From RGIG4576 sp964536025 (GTDB lineage Bacteria; Bacteroidota; Bacteroidia; Bacteroidales; Muribaculaceae), in the NCBI GenBank assembly GCA_964536025.1, contig CAZHXA010000032.1, forward strand, positions 1 to 22,671: a DNA stretch of 22,671 bases. The letters run 5' to 3'. Position numbers and translations under genes: made by a program. The notes under the pieces were generated by a model. It was not told the DNA's origin. It saw only the letters and a list, made by a program, of their open reading frames with translations, and ran no database searches. Position 1 is the first letter of the stretch. Each line of letters begins with the position of its first letter. Shown piece after piece: positions 1 through 9,350 of this stretch.

Positions 1-976
<976 letters not shown>

Positions 977-1001
977 TTTTTATCGTAAACTTTTCATATA
1001 T

Positions 1002-1037
1002 AGCTCGGAACAATAATAGTTTCGAGCTTTTTTTATT
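1002..1037 (+). terminator. Rho-independent terminator of gap
   Basis: A 10-bp stem with one G-T pair (agctcggaac at 1002-1011, gtttcgagct at 1019-1028) closes a 7-base loop and is followed directly by a T-rich run. It lies 25 bases after the GAPDH stop. Confidence 0.85.
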
Positions 1038-1043
1038 TTAGTC

Positions 1044-1075
1044 TTGGTATAAATGCATATTTTATGTTATCTTTG
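1044..1075 (+). promoter_or_regulatory. Bacteroidetes-type promoter of the GHL10 gene
   Basis: The -7 box TATCTTTG lies at 1068-1075, with a TTG at 1044-1046 as a possible -33 element (21-base spacing). The predicted transcript start is near 1082. This excludes the upstream ATG at 1053 and supports translation from 1116. Confidence 0.7.
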
Positions 1076-1115
1076 CCACTTTAAGACTATTAACTTTGAA
1101 AAAATAATAAATGAC

Positions 1116-4100
1116 ATGTCCAAAAATCGTATTGTAACGGCTATTTTAGTGTTAGCGTTAGCAATTGGTAACCTTTATTCAGCCAATCCTAAAAGAGAAA
1201 TGCGTTCTATTTGGCTTGCTACTGTCTATTGTATAGACTGGCCAAGTACAACAGGAACAACAGCAGAGATACAAACTGCTCAAAAAAAACAATTATTAGA
1301 TTATCTTGATAAAGTTGAAGCTCTCAACATGACTTCGGCTTGTTTCCAAGTGCGTTCCATGGGAGATGCAATGTATCCTTCTCAATATGCTCCATGGTCA
1401 AGTTATGTATCGGGAACACGTGGAGTTGATCCGGGATGGGACCCATTGGCTTTCTTTGTAGAGGAAGCTCATAAGCGCGGTATCGAAGCCTACGCTTGGT
1501 TAAATCCTTACCGTTGGTCTTCGGGTAGCAATTGGTCTACAGATATGGATGTTGCATGGCAAAATTCTAATATGATTATAGCTGGAAATCCTGACGGAAG
1601 TAATAATAAAACACAAACATTTAATCCCGCTTTAAAAGAAACACGTCAACTCATAGTTAATGTAATTAAAGAAATTTTGAATGGTTATTCTGTTGACGGT
1701 ATTATTTTTGATGACTATTTTTATCCTTCAGGTGGTGTTGTCGAAGATTCATCAGCACCCGATTATAATAATTTTTTATCAAGTGGTGCTCAGAATATTG
1801 GTGATTGGCGTCGTAAGAATGTAAATGATATGGTTGAAGATGTTTATAATGCCATACAGGAGTTACGTTCTGATGTGCGTTTCGGTATAAGTCCTGCCGG
1901 AATAGCAGGTGCATCGGCAAGCAAATACGGACTTTCATCACCGTCTTCTTATGGTGTACCGACAAGCGATTGGCAGTATGCAAAAATTTATTCCGATCCA
2001 TTGGCGTGGATGAATGCAAAAACCGTAGATTTCATCTCACCTCAAATTTATTGGCTGACTACAACTCAGACAGCACCTTACGGACCGTTGTCCAATTGGT
2101 GGAGTGATGCAGCCGAAAAATTAGGCGTTCATTTTTATTCAAGTCATTCTGTTACATACATTGGTTCTGCTGATAATCAATCAAATTGGGTTGAATTGGG
2201 TAAACAAGTGTCATTAAATCGCCAATATGTAAAAGACAATTCTTGTGGTAGTATTTATTATAGTGTAAAGAATCTTACTGACGGAGCAAGATCGTATCTA
2301 AAGAGTGACTTGTATTCTACACCATCATTGGTTCCTGAAATTACTTGGAAAAAGACTAAAACATATGACAAGGTTGCTAATTTAACCTATAACAACGGAA
2401 CTCTTAATTGGAATGCCGTAAGCGATGGTAAATCAATCATTAGATACACTGTTTATGCTATGCCTCTTACTGTAACATTGGAAAATGCAAAAGCAGCCGA
2501 TGGTGATGGCTTTGACGTAAAATATCTTCAAAAAGTGGTTTACGGCACATCTTATAATGTAGAATCAAGTAAACAAGCTAATTATTGGTATGCAGTATGT
2601 GTGTTTGACGGTTTTGGAAAAGAACACACAGCAGCGGTTGTTAATTATCCTTCGGGAGAAGCTGAAAAAGTAACACTTGTTTCACCTATAAATGGAGCAG
2701 TTGCCGAATGGGATGCAACTTTTTCATGGAACAAGATTGAAAATGGTACTTATGCCTTAGAAATTTCCGATAAAGCTGATTTTTCCAATATTGTTTACTC
2801 TCAAAAAAATATTACAACAAACAGCGTAATTGTGTCCCTTGATGATTTAAGCAAAAATAAAGAGCATTATTGGCGTGTGCGTTCTGCACAAACAGGCAAA
2901 CTTGAAAGCGTGAGCGATGTTGCAACTTTTAAAACTCCATCACCTCAAGCCGGACCGGTTGCCGTTCTTTCATTGCCGGTGGATAATGCCGAAATAGAAG
3001 AAACTTGTTATTTCTCATGGACTAATGTAGCCGGTGATGTAGATAATTACACTTTACAAATATCTTCATCACAAAACTTTTCTTCAATTAAATATAACAA
3101 GGATATTGCTTATGAATCAACAGCTCGCATTGTAAGTTGTGACGTTAATGCATCTATTTTGGGAAAAGGTACTTTCTATTGGAGAGTGTTGACAAAAGGA
3201 AGTCGTATCAATACAGGGGTTTCTGAAAGTCGTTCGTTTACAGTTACTAAGGTCTCTGTTGGAAGTTACGAAACAGGTTATGAGATAAAGACCGATAAAA
3301 ATGCTTATTCAGCAATTGGTTCATTGGATATAAAGAGCGTGTGGATGCGTTCTGTATTGAGTGATTATGCTAATATTTCATTTGAGTCAGATGGTTCTTT
3401 AAATCGTGGTATGTGTGCTGTAGGAGATTATGTATATGTATCCGACCGAAGCGAAAATAATTCAACAGCCACAGCGTATCTTCGAGTTTATAGTGCAGCT
3501 ACCGGTGAATTGATTAAGCGTTTGCAATTGGGAGCAGATGCAACAGTTGGTTTATATCCATGTAATGATGTAATAAAAGATAGTAACGGAAACATTTGTG
3601 TAACCAATTTGACTACTAATATAAGCAACATACCATTGAAATTGTTCTTGGTTAACACAAATACCGGAGCAGTGCAAAATGTTGCAACCATTTCTACAAG
3701 TAATACTTATCGTATAGACCATGCAGCCGTTTTGGGTGATGTTACAACAGGAAACTTCAAAGTATATGCTGCAGCAAAAGATACTAAAGTTATTTTAAGA
3801 TGGACTTTTGTAGATGGAACACAAACCAAAGAAGAAATTTGTACTGTGAAAGACGGATATTATTCTGCAACTTTCGGTATAGCACCACGCATAACAATTG
3901 TTGATGAAAATAGATTGTTTGTTGATGATGGTAGCAATCCTATTAATCTTTATGAATTCTCTACAGGTAATTTGATTGGTTCATTTGATGATAAAGAAGA
4001 GTTGGCTCCTATTATAAGACAATATGGCGGTAATGGTTGTACGGTCTTTACTCTTAATGGTAAGAATTATATAGTATATTCTTATGGAGATTCAAATTCC

Positions 4101-4547
4101 TCATATTCTTTTAATTTGGTTTCAATCGACGATTATACGTCTTTCGAAACAATGAAACTACTTTGGACACTTCCAAAATCAGGTCTTGGCAATAAGAACA
4201 GTAGTACTTGTCAAGCTCCGGTTGATTATATTACAATAGACAATAACACAGTAAGAATTTTCTTATATGTTCCGGGTTGTGGTCTTTGTGCTTATGATTT
4301 TACCGATAGAACCATGACAAGTCTTGTAGATAATGTTTTGGGAGCCAATTTTGAAATAAAGGTAAAAGAAAATACCGTAGTAATGAATGAAGTGGCTCAA
4401 AATGTGATGATATTTAACATGACAGGTTCGGTTGTTAAGCAGGCTTCCAATGTAGCCGAACTTGATGTAAATCTTCCTGCAGGTGTTTATGTGGTGGCAG
4501 CCCATGTAAATGGAATCACTTATAAGAAGAAAATCGTTATAAGATAA
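1116..4547 (+). CDS. Secreted GHL10/DUF187 glycoside-hydrolase-like protein with propeller region and T9SS-type tail
   Basis: 1143 residues from the ATG at 1116; an in-frame ATG at 1053 lies upstream of the promoter -7 box and would bury the signal peptide. A signal peptide occupies about residues 1-22 (hydrophobic core IVTAILVLALAIGNLYSA). Residues about 28-330 form a GHL10/DUF187 domain beginning REMRSIWLATV, with the acidic strand-end motif GIIFDDYFYP near 195-204 and DFISPQIYW near 305-313. A fibronectin-like module follows (about 418-510), then two similar SusE/FN3-like modules, each with FSW near the start and a (Y/F)YWRV strand. Next is a propeller-like region (GDYVYVSD, VYSAATGELI, YVPGCGLCAYDF). 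The C-terminus (MIFNMTGSVVKQ, LPAGVYVVAAH, KKKIVIR) matches a T9SS type A sorting tail. In E. coli the GHL10 protein DigH cleaves peptide-free peptidoglycan glycan, so a cell-wall or polysaccharide substrate is likely; the actual substrate is unproven. Confidence 0.85.
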   Translation: MSKNRIVTAILVLALAIGNLYSANPKREMRSIWLATVYCIDWPSTTGTTAEIQTAQKKQLLDYLDKVEALNMTSACFQVRSMGDAMYPSQYAPWSSYVSGTRGVDPGWDPLAFFVEEAHKRGIEAYAWLNPYRWSSGSNWSTDMDVAWQNSNMIIAGNPDGSNNKTQTFNPALKETRQLIVNVIKEILNGYSVDGIIFDDYFYPSGGVVEDSSAPDYNNFLSSGAQNIGDWRRKNVNDMVEDVYNAIQELRSDVRFGISPAGIAGASASKYGLSSPSSYGVPTSDWQYAKIYSDPLAWMNAKTVDFISPQIYWLTTTQTAPYGPLSNWWSDAAEKLGVHFYSSHSVTYIGSADNQSNWVELGKQVSLNRQYVKDNSCGSIYYSVKNLTDGARSYLKSDLYSTPSLVPEITWKKTKTYDKVANLTYNNGTLNWNAVSDGKSIIRYTVYAMPLTVTLENAKAADGDGFDVKYLQKVVYGTSYNVESSKQANYWYAVCVFDGFGKEHTAAVVNYPSGEAEKVTLVSPINGAVAEWDATFSWNKIENGTYALEISDKADFSNIVYSQKNITTNSVIVSLDDLSKNKEHYWRVRSAQTGKLESVSDVATFKTPSPQAGPVAVLSLPVDNAEIEETCYFSWTNVAGDVDNYTLQISSSQNFSSIKYNKDIAYESTARIVSCDVNASILGKGTFYWRVLTKGSRINTGVSESRSFTVTKVSVGSYETGYEIKTDKNAYSAIGSLDIKSVWMRSVLSDYANISFESDGSLNRGMCAVGDYVYVSDRSENNSTATAYLRVYSAATGELIKRLQLGADATVGLYPCNDVIKDSNGNICVTNLTTNISNIPLKLFLVNTNTGAVQNVATISTSNTYRIDHAAVLGDVTTGNFKVYAAAKDTKVILRWTFVDGTQTKEEICTVKDGYYSATFGIAPRITIVDENRLFVDDGSNPINLYEFSTGNLIGSFDDKEELAPIIRQYGGNGCTVFTLNGKNYIVYSYGDSNSSYSFNLVSIDDYTSFETMKLLWTLPKSGLGNKNSSTCQAPVDYITIDNNTVRIFLYVPGCGLCAYDFTDRTMTSLVDNVLGANFEIKVKENTVVMNEVAQNVMIFNMTGSVVKQASNVAELDVNLPAGVYVVAAHVNGITYKKKIVIR

Positions 4548-4578
4548 CGTAAATAGGAAAAAAATATATACATACATT

Positions 4579-4612
4579 AAAAAACCGATGGAATTATTTC
4601 CATCGGTTTTTT
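4579..4612. terminator. Bidirectional terminator between the GHL10 gene and nadB
   Basis: A 15-bp perfect stem (4579-4593 with 4598-4612) encloses the 4-base loop ttat. The stem starts in six A residues and ends in six T residues, so it can terminate transcription from both convergent genes. Confidence 0.9.
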
Positions 4613-4637
4613 GTATTTAAACTAAATTATGTAGGGG

Positions 4638-6206
4638 CTATTTTTTTGGTGGATAATCAATTGTGTAGTGTAATCCACGTGATTCATGACGCTCTTTTGC
4701 TTGTCGCATAATCAAATAACCCACATTTATTATATTACGTAATTCACAAATCTTGCGAGAGACCTTGCTTGACTTGAATAATTTTTCGGTTTCTTCATAA
4801 AGAATGTCAAGACGGTTCCATGCTCGGTCAAGACGAAGATTGCTTCTTACTATACCTACATAAGTACCCATAATTTCGCCCACTTCTTTTGCACTTTGTG
4901 TTATAAGCACCATTTCCTCGGGATGTTGAGTTCCTTCGTCGTTCCATTCCGGAATATCTTCGCGATAGGTATATTCGTTGATATGTTCCATAGAGTGCTT
5001 GGCGGCAGCATCGGCATAAACCACAGCTTCGATAAGCGAATTGGATGCAAGACGGTTACCTCCGTGCAATCCGGTGCAAGAACATTCACCCACAGCATAA
5101 AGTCGTTGAATGGAAGAACAAGCGTTTAAATCCACTTTTATACCTCCACACAAGTAGTGTGCCGCCGGAGCAACGGGTATATAATCTTTTGTGATGTCGA
5201 TACCAAGACTTAAACATTTTTTGTAAATATTGGGGAAGTGATGTTTTGTTTCTTCAGCGTTTTTATGTGTTACGTCAAGATAAACATGATCTTCACCGCG
5301 TGTTTTCATTTCGTTATCGATGGCACGAGCCACAATATCTCTTGGTGCAAGCGATAATCTCGGGTCATACTTGTGCATGAACTCTTTGCCGTCAAGAGTG
5401 CGTAATACTGCACCATAACCTCTCATGGCTTCGGTTATAAGGAACGACGGACGGTCTCCCGGATGAAACAGTGCGGTGGGGTGGAACTGTACAAATTCCA
5501 TATCTTGAACGGTTCCTTTTGCTCTATATACCATTGCAATACCATCGCCCGTAGCCACAAGGGGGTTGGTCGTGGTGCGATATACAGCTCCGCAACCACC
5601 TGTCGCCATAAGAGTAATTTTTGAAAGGAATGTATTAACTTCTCCCGATTCTTGATTAAGAACGTATGCACCGTAACAAGTAATGTTTGGAGTGCGTCTT
5701 GTTACGATTTTACCTAAATGGTGTTGTGTGCATATTTCTACGGCAAAATGATTTTCAAAAACGTCGATATTTGGATTTTTTCTTACAGCTTTAATCAAGC
5801 TGTCTTGTATTTCAAATCCGGTGTTGTCTTGATGGTGAAGAATGCGAAATTCAGAGTGTCCGCCTTCGCGGTGAAGGTCAAAATCTCCGTTTTCGTTTTT
5901 GTCAAAATCTACACCCCAATTTATAAGTTCTTGAATTTGAGACGGAGCTTTTGTAACAACTTGTTTCACGGCGTCTTTATCGCTAAGCCAATCACCGGCT
6001 ATCATAGTGTCTTCAATATGCTTGTCGAAATTGTCTACACGAGTATTGGTAACTGAAGCAACTCCTCCTTGTGCCAAAGCAGTGTTGGCTTCATTAAGAG
6101 TGGTTTTACAAACTAAGGCTACTTTCCCCGTTTTTGCCACTTTTAAAGCAAAACTCATACCGGCAATACCAGAACCGATAACGAGGTAATCATATTTGTA
6201 AATCAT
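4638..6206 (-). CDS. nadB: L-aspartate oxidase
   Basis: FAD-dependent oxidase converting L-aspartate to iminoaspartate, the first step of de novo NAD synthesis, which NadA then condenses to quinolinate. The 522-residue product starts MIYKYDYLVIGSGIAG with the FAD dinucleotide-binding glycines at 11-16. The NTALAQGG flavin motif is at 41-48, HREGGHSEFR at 112-121 and QFHPT at 240-244. PVAPAAHYLCGGI lies at 344-356 and GECSCTGLHGGNRLASNSL at 373-391. This set separates NadB from the succinate dehydrogenase flavoproteins, whose soluble C-terminal region differs. Length is normal for the family. nadA and nadC are not visible nearby, so the gene stands alone here, divergent from the MATE gene and ending at a shared terminator. 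A minus-strand promoter is visible at 6252-6281. No missing key residue was noticed. Confidence 0.96.
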   Translation of the reverse strand: MIYKYDYLVIGSGIAGMSFALKVAKTGKVALVCKTTLNEANTALAQGGVASVTNTRVDNFDKHIEDTMIAGDWLSDKDAVKQVVTKAPSQIQELINWGVDFDKNENGDFDLHREGGHSEFRILHHQDNTGFEIQDSLIKAVRKNPNIDVFENHFAVEICTQHHLGKIVTRRTPNITCYGAYVLNQESGEVNTFLSKITLMATGGCGAVYRTTTNPLVATGDGIAMVYRAKGTVQDMEFVQFHPTALFHPGDRPSFLITEAMRGYGAVLRTLDGKEFMHKYDPRLSLAPRDIVARAIDNEMKTRGEDHVYLDVTHKNAEETKHHFPNIYKKCLSLGIDITKDYIPVAPAAHYLCGGIKVDLNACSSIQRLYAVGECSCTGLHGGNRLASNSLIEAVVYADAAAKHSMEHINEYTYREDIPEWNDEGTQHPEEMVLITQSAKEVGEIMGTYVGIVRSNLRLDRAWNRLDILYEETEKLFKSSKVSRKICELRNIINVGYLIMRQAKERHESRGLHYTIDYPPKK

Positions 6207-6251
6207 TGTCGATTACAATTAGTCAGAATTAATTGTGTTATATGTTTTTTA

Positions 6252-6281
6252 CAAAAGTAAAGTAAAAAAGAACAGCAACAA
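6252..6281 (-). promoter_or_regulatory. Promoter of nadB
   Basis: On the minus strand TACTTTTG (6252-6259) fits the -7 consensus TAnnTTTG, and a TTG (6279-6281) sits 19 bases upstream as a -33 element. The resulting leader is roughly 40 bases. Confidence 0.65.
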
Positions 6282-6333
6282 TGAAAAAGGTAGATTTTTA
6301 TTGATAAAATACAAAAAATATACAATTATTCAC

Positions 6334-6341
6334 TATCTTTG
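6334..6341 (+). promoter_or_regulatory. -7 box upstream of the MATE gene
   Basis: TATCTTTG, identical to the box before the GHL10 gene, lies 22 bases upstream of the chosen ATG. No clear -33 element is seen at the usual spacing. Its position argues against the ORF extension that would start at 6235. Confidence 0.6.
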
Positions 6342-6363
6342 CACTCCGAAAAAGGTAAAAAAG

Positions 6364-7731
6364 ATGATGAAAGACAAAAAGAATAATATTTATCAGCTTG
6401 GAAATGAGCCGGTAGGGCGTTTGTTGTGGCAGTATAGCTTGCCTGCTATTGTAGGTATTATAGTAATGCAATTATATAATATAGTTGACCGTATTTTTAT
6501 AGGTCAAGGCGTTGGAAGTGAAGCTATTGCAGGTCTTGCTATTACATTCCCGGTTATGAACTTGTCGGCTGCTGTCGGTACTTTGATAGGTTCCGGTGCG
6601 GCTGCCCGAATTTCCATAGTTCTTGGTCAGCATGATAAAGCCAAAGCGGAACAGATTTTGGGAAACAGCCTTGTTCTCACTTTGCTCTTCGGTTTTATTT
6701 ATCTTACTCTTTTTGCTACGTTTCTTGATGAAATTTTGTTGTTGTTTGGGGCGAGTGAAGTCACATTGCCTTATGCACATGATTTCATGGCATATATCCT
6801 ACCCGGAATGCTTGTTATGAACTTGTGTTTTTCATTTAATAATATAATGCGAGCATCCGGTTATCCCACTCGTGCCATGATTACAATGTTCATAGGTGCC
6901 GGATTAAATGTTATATTGGCTCCTATTTTCATTTTTGTTCTTGATTTGGGTATAAAAGGTGCGGCTATGGCTACAGATATAGCCATGACGGTTTCAATGC
7001 TGTTTGTTATGTCACATTTTTTCTCTAAAAAGAGTGAATTACATTTCAAGCCGGGTATATATCGTTTAAAATGGCACATTTTCACATCTATTACAGCTAT
7101 TGGAGCAGCTCCGTTTGTTGTAAATATGGCAGGAAGTGCTTTAAATGGTATTGTAAACAATTTATTACATGAATATGGTGGAGATAATGCCGTAGGTTCA
7201 CTCGGAATCATGATGACCTATGCTCAATTGCTTGTGATGATTGTAGTGGGTATAACTCAAGGTATGCAACCTATAATAGGTTTTAATTATGGTGCGAGAA
7301 AATTCAATCGTTTAAAGAAAGCCTATTGGTTGTCGGTAATGGCGGCAATGATAATAACCACTACGGGTTGCTTAGGGGCTCAATTAGCTCCTCAATGGAT
7401 TGCACGAGCTTTCACTACCGACCCTGAGTTGATTGATAACACTTGCATTGCTTTGCGTGTAGGAACGTTGGTATTTTGGGCTGTAGGATTCCAAATTGTA
7501 TCAACTAATTACTTCCAGTCTTTGGGATTGGCTGGAAAATCGATTTTTTTAAGTTTGACACGTCAAATTTTGTTCCTTTTGCCATTAATATACATATTCT
7601 CTCACATGTTTGGTTTGATTGGAATATGGATAGCTTATACTGTTTCCGATTTTATAGCAACATTGGTTACCACAATCATGATTATTTTCCAAATGCGTAA
7701 AATTAATCGTTTGTCGGCAACAATGCCCTAA
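6364..7731 (+). CDS. MATE family efflux transporter
   Basis: An inner-membrane multidrug and toxin extrusion antiporter that exports cationic or other small compounds using an Na+ or H+ gradient. From the ATG at 6364 the product is 455 residues, the usual MATE length; the adjacent ATG at 6367 is equally possible. The open frame extends left to 6235, but those 43 residues are basic, unlike the family, and overlap the -7 box. The N-terminal part reads LGNEPVGRLLWQYSLPAIVG, then MQLYNIVDRIFIGQGVG, typical of the MepA/NorM-like bacterial branch. About twelve hydrophobic helices can be read in two similar halves; the second half contains the conserved GITQGMQPIIGFNYGA. The substrate cannot be predicted. 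It is divergent from nadB and sits 60 bases before proA, which has its own -7 box. Confidence 0.93.
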   Translation: MMKDKKNNIYQLGNEPVGRLLWQYSLPAIVGIIVMQLYNIVDRIFIGQGVGSEAIAGLAITFPVMNLSAAVGTLIGSGAAARISIVLGQHDKAKAEQILGNSLVLTLLFGFIYLTLFATFLDEILLLFGASEVTLPYAHDFMAYILPGMLVMNLCFSFNNIMRASGYPTRAMITMFIGAGLNVILAPIFIFVLDLGIKGAAMATDIAMTVSMLFVMSHFFSKKSELHFKPGIYRLKWHIFTSITAIGAAPFVVNMAGSALNGIVNNLLHEYGGDNAVGSLGIMMTYAQLLVMIVVGITQGMQPIIGFNYGARKFNRLKKAYWLSVMAAMIITTTGCLGAQLAPQWIARAFTTDPELIDNTCIALRVGTLVFWAVGFQIVSTNYFQSLGLAGKSIFLSLTRQILFLLPLIYIFSHMFGLIGIWIAYTVSDFIATLVTTIMIIFQMRKINRLSATMP

Positions 7732-7760
7732 GAAAAAGTGGTGAGAGATTGAAAAATGTT

Positions 7761-7768
7761 TAAATTTG
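7761..7768 (+). promoter_or_regulatory. -7 box upstream of proA
   Basis: TAAATTTG fits TAnnTTTG and lies 23 bases before the proA ATG. No convincing -33 element is seen, so part of proA expression could be read-through from the MATE gene. Confidence 0.5.
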
Positions 7769-7791
7769 CATGCGATAAAAGCATGTGAGAT

Positions 7792-9045
7792 ATGACCGAT
7801 TCAATCAAAAAACTTCTTGAACTTACTTGTGTAGCTTCTCGAAAGTTGAACTTATTAAGCGAGGAGAAGATAAATCAAATAATTTGCCGAGTGGCAGACG
7901 CTGCTGTTGCCAATGTGGATAAAATATTGGCAGCCAATGCCGAAGATTTGTCTAAAATGGATAATAACAATCCTAAATATGACCGATTGTTATTGACACG
8001 AGAAAGAATAGAGGTAATAGCTTCCGATATGCGTAAAGTTGCATCTTTACCATCTCCTTTGGGGAAAATTTTGGCTGAATGGACTCAACCGAATGGTATG
8101 AAAATAACCAAAATCAGTGTACCTTTTGGTGTGATAGGGGTCATTTATGAGGCACGCCCAAATGTTACGCTCGATGTGTTTACTTTGTGCCTGAAAAGTG
8201 GCAGTGCGGTAATATTGAAAGGTGGTACCGATGCTTATTGTTCCAATGTGGCGATAATTGACGTAATACATGCAGCGTTGCGTGAGGTGGGAATTGATGA
8301 AGCTGTTGCAACGTTGTTTCCTGCATCACATGAGGCAACGGCTGAATTGCTCAATGCAGTGGGATATGTAGATTTGATTATTCCTCGAGGTGGTAAGGGC
8401 TTGATAAATTTTGTGAGGGATAATAGTCGTGTACCGGTTATAGAAACCGGAGCCGGTATATGTCACACCTATTTTCATGAATCGGGGGATACGGCTAAAG
8501 GTGCAGCAATCATACATAATGCCAAAACGCGTCGTGTGAGCGTGTGTAATGCTCTTGATTGTGTATTGATTGATGCAAATCGTCTTGTCGATTTGCCTAT
8601 ACTTATTGCTCCGATGGAAACTGAAAAAGTGGTTGTTTATGCCGATGAAGAGGCTTATGAGGTATTGCAAGGAAAATATCCTTATGTGAAACATGCCACT
8701 GATGAAAATTGGGGAATGGAATATATGGATTATAAAATGAGTGTAAAGACCGTGTCGGGTATAGATGAGGCTTTGCAGCACATTGCACGCTATTCATCTC
8801 GTCACAGCGAATGTATTGTAGCTGAAAGTGAAGAGGCTATGGCTCGTTTCCGTAAGGAAGTGGATGCGGCATGTGTCTATACCAATGTACCTACTTCGTT
8901 TACCGATGGCGGTCAATTCGGCTTTGGTGCCGAAATAGGTATCTCTACTCAAAAACTTCATGCACGAGGTCCTATGGGATTGCCGGAAATTACGACATAT
9001 AAATATCTTATTTCGGGAAACGGACAAATAAGAGAAAAAATGTGA
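7792..9045 (+). CDS. proA: Glutamate-5-semialdehyde dehydrogenase (gamma-glutamyl phosphate reductase)
   Basis: Reduces gamma-glutamyl phosphate to glutamate-5-semialdehyde with NADPH, the second step of proline synthesis from glutamate. The product is 417 residues, a standard ProA length. The motifs are in order: GVIGVIYEARPNVT (113-126), LKGG (142-145), IPRGGKGLI (197-205), ETGAGICHTYFHE (218-230), and the catalytic cysteine in VCNALDC (Cys252). It closes with GGQFGFGAEIGISTQKLHAR and GPMGLPEITTYKY. It is an aldehyde-dehydrogenase-superfamily enzyme of the cytosol. The partner kinase gene proB, often adjacent in Bacteroidales, is not on either side here, so proA appears separated from it or uses a distant copy. 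A short hairpin after the stop (9056-9070) lacks a T run and is not a convincing terminator. Confidence 0.97.
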   Translation: MTDSIKKLLELTCVASRKLNLLSEEKINQIICRVADAAVANVDKILAANAEDLSKMDNNNPKYDRLLLTRERIEVIASDMRKVASLPSPLGKILAEWTQPNGMKITKISVPFGVIGVIYEARPNVTLDVFTLCLKSGSAVILKGGTDAYCSNVAIIDVIHAALREVGIDEAVATLFPASHEATAELLNAVGYVDLIIPRGGKGLINFVRDNSRVPVIETGAGICHTYFHESGDTAKGAAIIHNAKTRRVSVCNALDCVLIDANRLVDLPILIAPMETEKVVVYADEEAYEVLQGKYPYVKHATDENWGMEYMDYKMSVKTVSGIDEALQHIARYSSRHSECIVAESEEAMARFRKEVDAACVYTNVPTSFTDGGQFGFGAEIGISTQKLHARGPMGLPEITTYKYLISGNGQIREKM

Positions 9046-9077
9046 GAGCAAAGTTAATACCGCAGGTATTCAAAATT

Positions 9078-9107
9078 ATATCCCTACAAAATATATCCCT
9101 ACAAAAT
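9078..9107. repeat. Two perfect tandem copies of a 15-bp unit
   Basis: The unit atatccctacaaaat occurs at 9078-9092 and again at 9093-9107 with no mismatch or gap. It lies in the proA-PD40 intergenic region, upstream of the promoter. Confidence 0.9.
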
Positions 9108-9188
9108 ATTATTTGTGAAGTTTGATAATGTCTATTTTTAAATTTTATTAAAAACATAGTGCCTTAAATAAAAATATCTACAAAATCA

Positions 9189-9219
9189 TTGTTTTGTATT
9201 ATTAAAAAGATTAAATTTG
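9189..9219 (+). promoter_or_regulatory. Promoter of the PD40-amidase unit
   Basis: TAAATTTG (9212-9219) fits the -7 consensus, with TTG at 9189-9191 as a -33 element at 20-base spacing. The predicted leader of about 70 bases runs to an ATG at 9298, supporting that ATG as the intended start of the downstream gene. Confidence 0.6.
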
Positions 9220-9297
9220 TCGACCAATAAACCAAACTATTTAATAAAACTAAAAATAACCTTGAGTAAAACATGCGAGTTTTGACTCTTTAATTAC

Positions 9298-9350
9298 ATG
9301 AATTATAAAAAATTAACTTATATAAAACAATTAGAAAACTATTACTATCG
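9298..9350 (+). other. Out-of-frame start and signal-peptide segment of the PD40 gene (A6 tract)
   Basis: Translation from the ATG at 9298 runs 20 codons to a TGA at 9358-9360 and does not join the main frame. One extra A in the run of six A residues at 9307-9312, or a -1 shift there, yields MNYKKINLYKTIRKLLLS continuing into VVLISQVGIAQ, a normal Sec signal peptide. A single-base frameshift therefore separates the natural start from the body of the gene. Sequencing or assembly error, phase variation and slippage are all possible. Confidence 0.7.

Larger units (their letters stand above)
9046..9297. other. AT-rich intergenic region before the PD40 gene
   Basis: These 252 bases hold no credible gene. 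They contain a short hairpin without a T run (9056-9070), a perfect 15-base tandem duplication (9078-9107) and a promoter (9189-9219). The rest is AT-rich with no recognisable element. Confidence 0.7.

Noticed and set aside
1053..1115. Upstream in-frame ATG giving a 21-residue extension of the GHL10 protein
   Set aside because: It lies before the -7 box and would place a Cys/His-rich stretch ahead of an otherwise normal signal peptide; 1116 is preferred.
4263..4577. Minus-strand open frame of 104 codons over the end of the GHL10 gene
   Set aside because: Antisense to a well-supported coding frame, low-complexity aromatic translation, no promoter or family resemblance.
6235..6363. 43-residue N-terminal extension of the MATE protein
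   Set aside because: The extension is basic and unlike the family, and it overlaps a perfect TATCTTTG box and the nadB promoter.
8326..8781. Minus-strand open frame of 151 codons inside proA
   Set aside because: Fully antisense to catalytic ProA sequence; the His/Ile/Tyr-rich translation is typical of a shadow frame.
9056..9070. Hairpin aatacc-gca-ggtatt after proA as a terminator
   Set aside because: Only a 6-bp AT-rich stem and no T run follows, so it does not meet the form of an intrinsic terminator.
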